Shown here piece after piece: positions 1 to 6,511 of a stretch of 7,208 bases of DNA. The stretch's first letter is position 1. Every line of letters starts with the position of its first letter. The position numbers were made by a program, and so were the translations under genes. Origin of the DNA: DATACN01 sp038215095 (GTDB taxonomy: Bacteria; Actinomycetota; Thermoleophilia; Solirubrobacterales; Thermoleophilaceae); NCBI GenBank assembly GCA_038215095.1, contig JBBQRG010000109.1:1-7208 (forward strand), read 5' to 3'. The notes under the pieces are model-generated. The model saw only the letters and a list, made by a program, of their open reading frames with translations, made no database searches and was not told where the DNA came from.

Positions 1-2394
1 GGAGAAGGTGGCGCGCGGCATGCGCGGCACGTTCTCGCGTATTCGGTCGAACACGATCACCGTGTCGTAGAGCGAGTAGCCCAGGATCGTGAGCAGGGCG
101 GCCACCGTGGAGGTGGTGACCTCCCTTCCGACGAGGGCGTACACGCCCGCTGTGATCAGGAGGTCGTGCGCCAGCGCTATGAGCACCGGCACGGAGAACT
201 TGAACTCGAACCTGAACCCGATGTAGAGCGAGATCAAGAGCAGCGAGGCGATGACCGCGAGCAGGGCGGTCTGCGCGATCGACTTGCCGAAGGTCGGGCC
301 GATCGAGTTCGTGGAGAACCCGCCCTGGGTGCCGAAGCGATCCTTCAGCTGGGCCTCGACCTTCGTGACCTGCGGCGGCTGCAGGGTCGACGTCGAGATC
401 TGCATGACGTTGTTGCCGAGGCCCTTGTCCTTGACCTTCTGGATCTTGGCGTCGCCGTAGCCGAGCGGCGAGAGCACGCTGCGCACCTGGTCGACGCTGG
501 CGTTCTGCTGCAACGGCGCGGTGATGCGCGTGCCCGACTCGAAGTCGATGCCGAAGTTGATGCCCTTGCCGGCGATGGCCAGCGCGCCGATCACGAGGAT
601 CATTCCCGAGAGCGAGAAGAACCAGCGCGAGTTGCCCATGAAGTCGAAGGTCCAGCCCTTGCGCTGCTTGTTGCCCACGCCCAGCGCGCTGGGCCGCGCG
701 AGCAGCCGCGAGCGCGCCATCGAGCCGAGGATGGCCGAGGTGGCGAGCACGGCGGTGAACAGCGACACGATCGTGCCGATGCCCAGCGTGAAGGCGAAGC
801 CCTTGACGCCCGCGGTGGCGAGCGTGAAGAGGATGAAGGCGACGCCGATGGTGACGACGTTGGCGTCGACGATCGTCCGCAGCGCCTTCGAGTAGCCCGC
901 GGCGATGCCGGCCGGTATCGACCTGCCCGCGCGCACCTCCTCCTTGATGCGCTCGTACATGACGATGTTGGCGTCGGCCGCCACCGCCAAGGTGAGCACC
1001 AGTCCCGCGATGCCCGGCAGCGTGAGCGTGATCGGGATCAGCTTCACCAGGGCGAACAGCAGCACCGCGTAGGTCAGCAGCGCTCCCGTGGCCACCAGGC
1101 CGAGCACCCGGTAGAAGATCAGCAGGAAGAGGATCGTGAGCAGCAGGCCGGCCGCGCCGGCGAGCAGGCCCTGGTGGAGCGCCTGCTGGCCCAGCGTCGC
1201 GGAGACCTGGGTCTGCGAAATCAGCTTCAGCTGCACCGGCAGCGCGCCGATCCGCAGGCTCTGGGCCAGGTCCTGCGCCTGGTTGATGTCGCCGATGCCC
1301 TCGATCGAGGCGCCGCCGCGGCCGTCGAGGCCCTCGGGGAACTCGCGCCAGTCGATCGTGGCCAGCGAGACGATCTGGTTGTCCAGCGTGATGCCGAAGC
1401 GCTGGAGCGCGTTGTCGGCCGGCGTGCCCGGCGGCAGGATGATCTTCGAGCCGCGCTGGGCGATGCGCTTGGTGACCCGGGCGAACGCCTGGCGGCCCGT
1501 GTCGGTGAAGTCGAACGTCACGATCGGCTCGGAGCCGTTCTTGAAGTCCTGCTTCGGGTTCTTGACCTGGTCGCCCGAGAGCTCCGAGTCGTCCTCGATT
1601 ACGAACAGCCGGTGGATCGACGGGGGCTGGTTCTTCGCCTTCTCGGCCTCGACCACGCGGATTCCCTGCGGCACCTCGATCGCGATGCTGCCGGCCGGCG
1701 GCCCGCCGGCGCCGAGCTTCTTCAGCTCGGTGGCGCACTTCGTGCCCTTGGCGTACTTGGGCGCGGGCCCGGCGCGCGGGTTGAAGTCCGCCAGCAGCTC
1801 GCGGCAGCTCGTGTCCGCGCCCTTACGCAGCAGCTGGTTCGGGCCGAACAGGTAGTACTCGTTGCCCGCTGTGTCGTTGTGCTGGTCCCAGTACTTCAGC
1901 GAGTGGCCCTGGCGGCCCCCGGGCGGCGCGTCGGTGGCCTCCGCCTTCGGCTTCTGCTTGGACGCCAGCTTCACCGCGTCGAACATCGCCTTCGTGCCGG
2001 TGAAGGGCGTGTCGGGCCCGCGCGGGCCGAGCACGTTCGGCTCCCAGTCGTAGAACTGCAGCTGGGCCGTGGTGCCCACCTGGTCGACCGCGCGCTGCGC
2101 GTTCTTCACGGCCGGCAGGCCGATCGAGATCTGGTTCTTGCCGGCGCGCTGGATCTCCGGCTCGGACACGCCGAGGGCGTCGGTGCGCTTGCGAATCGTG
2201 TCGAGCGCGTCGTTGACCGCCTGCTCGGTGACCTTGGGCACCTTCGGCGTGGGCTTCGCCTCGTAGACCAGCTCGATGCCGCCGCGCAGGTCGAGCCCGA
2301 GGCGGGTGGGCTTGGCGGCGATCAACACGCCGGCAGCGACCAGCAGCGCGAGCACCACACCGAGAATCACCAGATTGCGCCTGCGGTCAGTCAA
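1..2394 (-). CDS. secDF: Fused SecD-SecF protein translocase subunit (3' end outside window)
   Basis: Inner-membrane accessory subunit of the Sec translocon that uses the proton gradient to pull exported proteins outward. The frame is open for 798 codons from a TTG start and leaves the window without a stop, so roughly the last quarter of the SecF part is missing. SecD part: basic N-terminus TDRRRN, membrane segment near residues 7-27, GLDLRGG at 33-39, a long extracytoplasmic region, then membrane segments near 409-430, 432-452, 457-478, 510-530 and 533-557. TM4 carries DAN at 474-476. SecF part from about 559: GIDF at 615-618, HD at 743-744 and DRIREN at 783-788. By family knowledge, Asp474, Asp744 and the DRIREN arginine match the proton-relay residues of Thermus SecDF. 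No stop separates the halves. The TTG is chosen because it lies 8 bases after the upstream stop, precedes the basic N-terminus, and no ATG or GTG lies just upstream in frame. An RBS is weak at best. Residues about 118-245 look like an insertion and hold the only two cysteines (197 and 220). Confidence 0.95.
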   Translation of the reverse strand, partial: MTDRRRNLVILGVVLALLVAAGVLIAAKPTRLGLDLRGGIELVYEAKPTPKVPKVTEQAVNDALDTIRKRTDALGVSEPEIQRAGKNQISIGLPAVKNAQRAVDQVGTTAQLQFYDWEPNVLGPRGPDTPFTGTKAMFDAVKLASKQKPKAEATDAPPGGRQGHSLKYWDQHNDTAGNEYYLFGPNQLLRKGADTSCRELLADFNPRAGPAPKYAKGTKCATELKKLGAGGPPAGSIAIEVPQGIRVVEAEKAKNQPPSIHRLFVIEDDSELSGDQVKNPKQDFKNGSEPIVTFDFTDTGRQAFARVTKRIAQRGSKIILPPGTPADNALQRFGITLDNQIVSLATIDWREFPEGLDGRGGASIEGIGDINQAQDLAQSLRIGALPVQLKLISQTQVSATLGQQALHQGLLAGAAGLLLTILFLLIFYRVLGLVATGALLTYAVLLFALVKLIPITLTLPGIAGLVLTLAVAADANIVMYERIKEEVRAGRSIPAGIAAGYSKALRTIVDANVVTIGVAFILFTLATAGVKGFAFTLGIGTIVSLFTAVLATSAILGSMARSRLLARPSALGVGNKQRKGWTFDFMGNSRWFFSLSGMILVIGALAIAGKGINFGIDFESGTRITAPLQQNASVDQVRSVLSPLGYGDAKIQKVKDKGLGNNVMQISTSTLQPPQVTKVEAQLKDRFGTQGGFSTNSIGPTFGKSIAQTALLAVIASLLLISLYIGFRFEFKFSVPVLIALAHDLLITAGVYALVGREVTTSTVAALLTILGYSLYDTVIVFDRIRENVPRMPRATFS

Positions 2395-2402
2395 GGGAAG
2401 CT

Positions 2403-2846
2403 CTACTTCGGGGTCAGCACGAGCAGCAGACCCCCGTCATCGTCGTAGGCGGGGAAGATGTCTGCCTTGGCCGGCTCGGGCCGATCGCCCTCCGCGTGCA
2501 CCACCACCTGCTTGTCCAACACCCGCACGCCCCACTCCAGAGCGGTGCCGATGTGGTCGTCCCCGGTCTCGAACTGCAGCCCCAGCACCTCCTGGGCCGA
2601 GCGGCCGATCACGTCGAGGTCGCCGAGCCCGGTGAGCTCGCGGGCGCCGCGGCCGGCGCCGATCAGGCGACCCTCCTGGTCGAGGATGAAGAAGGCCGCG
2701 TTCGGCGCGGGGTAGTAGTCGTCGAGCAGCTCGAACAGGAAGCCGAAGCCGCACTTGTGGCAAGCGCGCGGGCGGTTCTGGAAGCCGGCGGTCCGGTCCT
2801 GGGAGATGCTGCGATCCCCGCAATTCGGGCAGATGAAGATAGGCAT
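2403..2846 (-). CDS. Small zinc-ribbon plus PAS-like domain protein, function unknown
   Basis: Predicted soluble cytoplasmic protein of 147 residues. An N-terminal zinc ribbon is visible as CPNC (residues 6-9) and CHKC (29-32), giving four cysteines in two CxxC knuckles. From about residue 46 follows a PAS-like stretch: PNAAFFILDQEGRLI resembles the first PAS strands, then GARELTG and VIGRSAQEVLGL resemble the helical segment, and the hydrophobic end LLLVLTP would be the last strand. No kinase, cyclase, GGDEF or helix-turn-helix follows, so any output must go through a partner or the zinc ribbon. The ATG at 2846 lies 8 bases after the ruvB stop and begins just before the ribbon. An in-frame GTG at 2867 would add seven residues and overlap ruvB by 13 bases; neither start has a convincing RBS. 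It occupies the place between ruvB and secD where many bacteria have yajC, but has no membrane segment and is not YajC. PAS assignment is by pattern only. Confidence 0.8.
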   Translation of the reverse strand: MPIFICPNCGDRSISQDRTAGFQNRPRACHKCGFGFLFELLDDYYPAPNAAFFILDQEGRLIGAGRGARELTGLGDLDVIGRSAQEVLGLQFETGDDHIGTALEWGVRVLDKQVVVHAEGDRPEPAKADIFPAYDDDGGLLLVLTPK

Positions 2847-2854
2847 CGCAAGGA

Positions 2855-3901
2855 TCAGATTAGCCACCGGCTCTGGCCCCCGTCCTTCGGCGGAGCGAGC
2901 CCAAGGTGGCGATACGCGGCCTCGGTGGCGACCCGGCCGCGGGGGGTGCGCATGAGCAGCCCCTGCTGGAGCAGATAGGGCTCGTAGACGTCCTCGATCG
3001 TGTCCGGCTCCTCCCCCACCGCAACCGCCAGCGTGGAGAGCCCGACCGGCCCGCCGCCGAACTTCTGGCAGATCGCGCGCAGGATCTCGCGGTCGAGGCG
3101 GTCGAGCCCGGCGGGATCCACCTCGAGCAGGTCGAGCGCCTCGGCGGCGACCTTCGCGTCGATGTGTCCCGAGCCCCGCACCTCGGCGTAGTCGCGGACG
3201 CGCTTGAGCAGGCGGTTGGCCACGCGCGGGGTGCCGCGCGAGCGGGTGGCGATCGTCTCGGCGCCGGCCTGGTCGATCTCGACCTCGAGGATGCCCGCGG
3301 AGCGCTCGACGATCTTGTAGAGGTCCTCCGGCCCGTAGAGGTCCAGCCGCAGGGTCACGCCGAAGCGGTCGCGCAGCGGCGTGGTGAGCAGGCCGGCGCG
3401 GGTGGTCGCCCCGATCAGCGTGAACTCCGGCAGGTTCAGCGTGACGATGCGCGCGCCGGCGCCCTGGCCGACGGTGATCGGCAGCTGGCGGTCCTCCATC
3501 GCGGGGTAGAAGGTCTCCTCGAGCGCGCGTGGGAGGCGGTGGATCTCATCTATGAAGAAGACGCTGCGCGGCTCGAGCGCCGTGAGGTGGGAGGCCACGT
3601 CGCCCTTGCGCTCGAAGGCCGGGCCGGCCGTGGGCTTGAAGTCGGCCTCGAGCTCGTTGGCCACGATCTGTGCCAGCGACGTCTTGCCGAGGCCGGGAGG
3701 GCCGGCCAGCAGCACGTGGTCGAGCGCCTCGCCGCGCGCCTTGGCGGCCTCGATGAATACCGCGAGCTGGTCCTTGACCGCGGGCTGGCCCACGAAGTCG
3801 GCGAGGCGCCTGGGCCGAAGCGTGCGCTCGAAGTCCTCGTCGGCGGGCGTGACCTCGGGGGCGTGCACGCGCTCGACGCCCGGGGTGCGGATGCCGCTCA
3901 C
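2855..3901 (-). CDS. ruvB: Holliday junction branch-migration ATPase RuvB
   Basis: Hexameric AAA+ motor that, with RuvA, drives branch migration of Holliday junctions during recombination and fork repair. The protein has 348 residues, normal for the family. Visible motifs: Walker A GPPGLGKT at 67-74, Walker B FFIDEIHR at 115-122, sensor-1 region GATTRAG at 164-170, the TTPLRDRFG stretch with the arginine finger at 173-181, a sensor-2 type RGTPR at 222-226, and a C-terminal winged-helix domain with the DNA-contact loop RTPRGR at 318-323. It starts with GTG at 3901, whose first four bases (GTGA) overlap the ruvA stop. A GAGGG ribosome-binding site sits 7 bases upstream inside ruvA (3909-3913). 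The tight overlap implies translational coupling to ruvA. All key motifs are intact. Confidence 0.98.
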   Translation of the reverse strand: MSGIRTPGVERVHAPEVTPADEDFERTLRPRRLADFVGQPAVKDQLAVFIEAAKARGEALDHVLLAGPPGLGKTSLAQIVANELEADFKPTAGPAFERKGDVASHLTALEPRSVFFIDEIHRLPRALEETFYPAMEDRQLPITVGQGAGARIVTLNLPEFTLIGATTRAGLLTTPLRDRFGVTLRLDLYGPEDLYKIVERSAGILEVEIDQAGAETIATRSRGTPRVANRLLKRVRDYAEVRGSGHIDAKVAAEALDLLEVDPAGLDRLDREILRAICQKFGGGPVGLSTLAVAVGEEPDTIEDVYEPYLLQQGLLMRTPRGRVATEAAYRHLGLAPPKDGGQSRWLI

Positions 3902-4476
3902 CGCGCCGCCCTCAGGGCCCCGGCGATCAGCTCCTCCGGGGTGTCGCCGGCCGCGTCGTCGAGCAGCTTGTCGGCCTCCTGCGGCGTGTAGCCCAGGCCG
4001 ACGAGGCCCTCACGCGCGACCGTGCGCGGGTCGTCGCTGGCCGTGCGCCTGACCGTGATCTCGTCGGAGGCCTGCCCCGCCACCTTCTCGCGCAGCTCCA
4101 CGATGATGCGCTCGGCGGTGCGCTTGCCGATGCCGGGCACCGCCTGGAAGCGGACGGAGTCGCCGGTGGCCATGGCGTTGAGGAGCTCGTTCGGGGTGCC
4201 GCCGGAGAGCACCGCCAGCGCCACCTTGGGCCCCACGCCCTGAACGCCGACGAGCATGAGGAACAGCTTGCGCTCGGACTCGGTCGCGAAGCCGTAGAGG
4301 TTGATGGCGTCGTCGCGCATGACGAGGTGGCAGAACAGGCGCCCCTCGTGGCCGGGGTCCGGGACCTTGGCGAGCGTGCTGGCCGAGACCGCGAGCCGGT
4401 AGCCCACCCCGCCGGCCTCGACGACCACCTCGCCGGGCAGCCGCGAGATCACCTCGCCGCGCACCAGCGCGATCAC
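3898..4476 (-). CDS. ruvA: Holliday junction DNA-binding subunit RuvA
   Basis: Tetrameric junction-binding protein that loads RuvB rings on DNA arms and holds the crossover open. The product is 192 residues, close to the usual length of about 200. It opens with an OB-fold-like domain beginning MIALVRGEV. An acidic pin is visible as Asp55-Asp56 in RDDAINLYGF. Two helix-hairpin-helix motifs follow: GVQGVGPKVAL at 77-87 and VPGIGKRTAERI at 113-124. A linker from about 131-150 leads to a C-terminal RuvB-binding helical domain that includes GLGYTPQEA. The start is the GTG at 4476, not the longer open frame upstream: it gives the family N-terminus, its GTGA overlaps the ruvC stop by four bases, and a GAAGG lies 10 bases upstream (4487-4491). 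Confidence 0.97.
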   Translation of the reverse strand: MIALVRGEVISRLPGEVVVEAGGVGYRLAVSASTLAKVPDPGHEGRLFCHLVMRDDAINLYGFATESERKLFLMLVGVQGVGPKVALAVLSGGTPNELLNAMATGDSVRFQAVPGIGKRTAERIIVELREKVAGQASDEITVRRTASDDPRTVAREGLVGLGYTPQEADKLLDDAAGDTPEELIAGALRAAR

Positions 4477-4961
4477 GCGAGGGCCGCCTTCAGCGGGGCG
4501 CCGTTGGCGTGGCAGATGGCCACGGCCAGCGCGTCGGCCGCGTGGTCGGGCGAGGGCACCTCGGGCAGGCACAGGAGCGCGCCCACCATCCGCTGCACCT
4601 GGTCCTTCGCGGCGGCGCCGCTGCCGCAGACCGATTGCTTGACCGCCTGCGGCGTGTAGGAGAAGCAGGGAATGCCCGACAGGCCCGCCGACAGCAGCAC
4701 GACACCGCGCGCCTGGCCCACCGCGAACGCGCTGCGGGCGTTCTGGCCGAAGTAGAGCTGCTCCACTGCCACGGCGTCGGGGCGGTGCTCCTGGATGAGG
4801 TCGCAGACGCGCGCGTGGATCTGCGCGAGGCGCCGCTCGAGCGGCCCCGGCCGCGTCTCGATCACGCCGCCGTCGAGCGCGGCAAGCCCCGAGCCGCGCG
4901 TCATCACCACGCCGTAGCCCGTGTTAGCGGTGCCGGGATCGATGCCGAGAACGACCACCAT
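4473..4961 (-). CDS. ruvC: Crossover junction endodeoxyribonuclease RuvC
   Basis: Dimeric RNase H-fold nuclease that cuts Holliday junctions symmetrically, working with RuvAB. The product has 162 residues. Acidic catalytic residues are Asp8 in LGIDPGTANTGYG, Glu67 in AVEQLYFGQN, and Asp143 in HAADALAVA. The fourth position is His140 rather than the Asp of the E. coli enzyme; the Thermus RuvC also has a His here, so this is a known active variant. The conserved GQARGV stretch (83-88) and TPQAVKQSVCGSG (103-115) are also present. The ATG at 4961 is preceded by GAGA 9 bases upstream. It is the first gene of the probable ruvC-ruvA-ruvB-PAS-secDF operon and is divergent from the neighbouring membrane-protein gene. 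Confidence 0.97.
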   Translation of the reverse strand: MVVVLGIDPGTANTGYGVVMTRGSGLAALDGGVIETRPGPLERRLAQIHARVCDLIQEHRPDAVAVEQLYFGQNARSAFAVGQARGVVLLSAGLSGIPCFSYTPQAVKQSVCGSGAAAKDQVQRMVGALLCLPEVPSPDHAADALAVAICHANGAPLKAALA

Positions 4962-5012
4962 CGGATTGATTCTCGGTACAGGCGCGGACGCCTCCCCGCC
5001 TGAGCGGTTGCC
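4962..5012. promoter_or_regulatory. Divergent intergenic gap between ruvC and the membrane-protein gene
   Basis: These 51 bases separate two genes that point away from each other, so at least the promoter of ruvC or of the membrane-protein gene should lie here or within the starts of the genes. I see no convincing -35/-10 pair on either strand. A TTGATT lies at 4966-4971 on the plus strand, but no -10 follows at the right distance. A small hairpin is possible at 4980-4993 (5-bp stem AGGCG/CGCCT with a CGGA loop), which may be chance in such GC-rich DNA. The promoter role is inferred from position only. Confidence 0.35.
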
Positions 5013-6503
5013 ATGCTCCGGCCTACGACCAAGCTGGCCCCATCACCCTTCGCGCTTTTTTCGCCTGCACGCACGCGGACTCTGTTCATAGCCGCGGCGT
5101 GCCTCGCGCTGGCCGGGCTCTCGCTGCTCGTGCCCTCGGCGCCGACCACCGACCCCTGGGGCTGGATCGTGTGGGGCCGGGAGATCCTCCACCTGAGCCT
5201 GTCCACGGTCGTGCCGCGCTCGCCGTCCTGGAAGCCGCTGCCGGCACTCGCCACCACGCCGTTCGCTCTCGCCGGGAGCGCCGCGCCCTGGCTGTGGCTG
5301 GTCCTGGCGCGCGCGGCGGGGCTGGCCGCCGTGGTGGCGGGCTATTACCTGGCAAAGCGGCTGGCTGGGCGGGCGGCCGGCGTGGTGGCCGTGGCCGCCC
5401 TGGTGCCGGGCACGCTCTGGATGCACTGGATGGCCCACGGCTACGCCGAGCCGCTCGCCACCGGGCTCCTGTTCGGGGCCGTCCTGTGCGAGCTGTCCGG
5501 CAGGCCGCGCTGGGCGCTGGTGCTGGGTTCACTGGTGGCGCTCGCACGCCCCGAGGCCTTCTTCCTTGTCGTGCTCTACGGGCTGCTGCTGTGGCGGCGC
5601 CACCAGATCCACCCGGCGCAGCTGGCGGCCTGCCTGATCGTCGTGCCGTTGCTCTGGCTGGTGCCGGACTGGCTCGGCTCGGGCGATCCGCTCCACGCCA
5701 GCAAGGTGTCGAGGCTCGTGGTGCCCACCGGCACCAAGGCGGCGCTGGCGGCAGTCGGCCAGGCGGCGTTGATGGTCCCCGTCCCCCTCACCGTCACGGC
5801 AGTGCTCGGCGCGGCGCTCGCGATGCGCCGCGGCGATCACCGGCTGGCAGGAATCGTCGCCGTCGCGGCCGGCTGGGGCGCGCTGCTCGCCGTGCTGTGG
5901 TTCGCCGGCTACCCGGCCGACGGGCGCTTCTTCTTCCTCGCGGCGTCCTTGTTGACCGTGGCCGGGGCCGCGGGCGCCGAGCTGATCGTGCGATCCGTCC
6001 GGCCTTCCCGCCAGGTCGCAGTGGCGGCCGTCCTGGCCATCGCGCTGGTTCCGTTCCTGGCCGAGCGGACCGGAGACAGCGTGATCGAGGCGAAGGCGGC
6101 CCTGGGCCGGGCGAGGCTCGAGGCCGACCTCCGCACGACCCTTTCGGGTGCCCGCGTGGCGCTACGGCGATGCGACAGGCCCACGCTCCCGAAGGGGCTC
6201 GGCTGGCTGAAGGGCCAGGTCGCCTGGGCAGACGACCTCCCGCTGCGCAAGGTGCGCGGGCGCTCCAGCTCCGCGGCGCACTTCCTGTCGCGGCTTCCGC
6301 ACGAGCCCGGCATGAGGTTGTCCCACAGCGCCACCGTGACCGTCTACATGCACAGGACCCGCTTCGTCCTGCTTTCGCCGTTTGCCGACGCGAGGATCAG
6401 GATCGCCGGGCACCCCGGGCTGCGGCTCCACACGGCGGCGGCGGCCGGCCCGTGGAGGGTGCTCGTTCCGGCGAGCACTCGGGGCTGCTCGGCGGCCGCC
6501 TAG
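5013..6503 (+). CDS. Multi-pass membrane protein, probable GT-C type glycosyltransferase
   Basis: A 496-residue integral membrane protein. After a short basic N-terminus there are about ten hydrophobic segments (roughly 23-40, 90-113, 120-137, 145-161, 166-195 possibly two, 205-220, 243-272, 279-300, 303-325, 335-349), then a soluble basic C-terminal part of about 145 residues. GT-C features: an Asp in the first external loop (Asp47 in TTDPWGWIVWGRE), PSWKPLP at 71-77, ARPEA at 178-182 at the head of a membrane helix as in other polyprenyl-phosphate-sugar glycosyltransferases, and the GYPADGRFFF segment near 299-308. GT-C enzymes transfer sugars from lipid-linked donors on the outer face of the membrane; donor and acceptor cannot be told here. 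It is the only plus-strand gene, placed between yebC and ruvC. The RBS is weak (GAGCGG about 6 bases before the ATG). Its stop overlaps the yebC stop. It may instead be a GT-C-like protein without transferase activity. Confidence 0.75.
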   Translation: MLRPTTKLAPSPFALFSPARTRTLFIAAACLALAGLSLLVPSAPTTDPWGWIVWGREILHLSLSTVVPRSPSWKPLPALATTPFALAGSAAPWLWLVLARAAGLAAVVAGYYLAKRLAGRAAGVVAVAALVPGTLWMHWMAHGYAEPLATGLLFGAVLCELSGRPRWALVLGSLVALARPEAFFLVVLYGLLLWRRHQIHPAQLAACLIVVPLLWLVPDWLGSGDPLHASKVSRLVVPTGTKAALAAVGQAALMVPVPLTVTAVLGAALAMRRGDHRLAGIVAVAAGWGALLAVLWFAGYPADGRFFFLAASLLTVAGAAGAELIVRSVRPSRQVAVAAVLAIALVPFLAERTGDSVIEAKAALGRARLEADLRTTLSGARVALRRCDRPTLPKGLGWLKGQVAWADDLPLRKVRGRSSSAAHFLSRLPHEPGMRLSHSATVTVYMHRTRFVLLSPFADARIRIAGHPGLRLHTAAAAGPWRVLVPASTRGCSAAA

Positions 6504-6511
6504 GCGGCCGC
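6492..6511. repeat. 20-bp perfect palindrome spanning the convergent stop codons
   Basis: The sequence reads the same on both strands over 20 bp. It is two copies of GCGGCCGC flanking the central CTAG at 6500-6503, where both genes stop. As a result the membrane-protein gene and yebC end in the same 12 bases, GCGGCCGCCTAG, each encoding Ala-Ala-Ala before the stop. It could fold as a hairpin in either transcript and act as a shared bidirectional 3' end, but no T-run follows on either side, so it is not a classical intrinsic terminator. Confidence 0.7.

Noticed and set aside
166..2448. Very long plus-strand open frame (760 codons) opposite secDF
   Set aside because: Its translation is a low-complexity Arg/Glu/Asp/Ala/Leu-rich string with no recognisable domain. 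It is the mirror of a GC-biased minus-strand gene whose SecDF motifs are clear.
2906..3991. Long plus-strand open frame (361 codons) opposite ruvB
   Set aside because: Same cause: antisense shadow of a high-GC gene with intact RuvB motifs on the minus strand.
4477..4572. N-terminal extension of ruvA beyond the GTG at 4476
   Set aside because: The added residues are an Arg/Pro/Gly-rich out-of-frame reading of ruvC. RuvA proteins begin at the MIALVRGEV-type sequence, and the 4-base overlap fits the GTG.
4980..4993. Hairpin in the divergent gap as an operator or riboswitch
   Set aside because: Only a 5-bp stem; expected by chance in such GC-rich sequence and too short for a structured RNA.
6492..6511. 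Intrinsic terminator at the yebC/membrane-gene junction
   Set aside because: The palindrome could form a GC-rich hairpin, but no run of T follows on either strand, so I list it as a repeat only.
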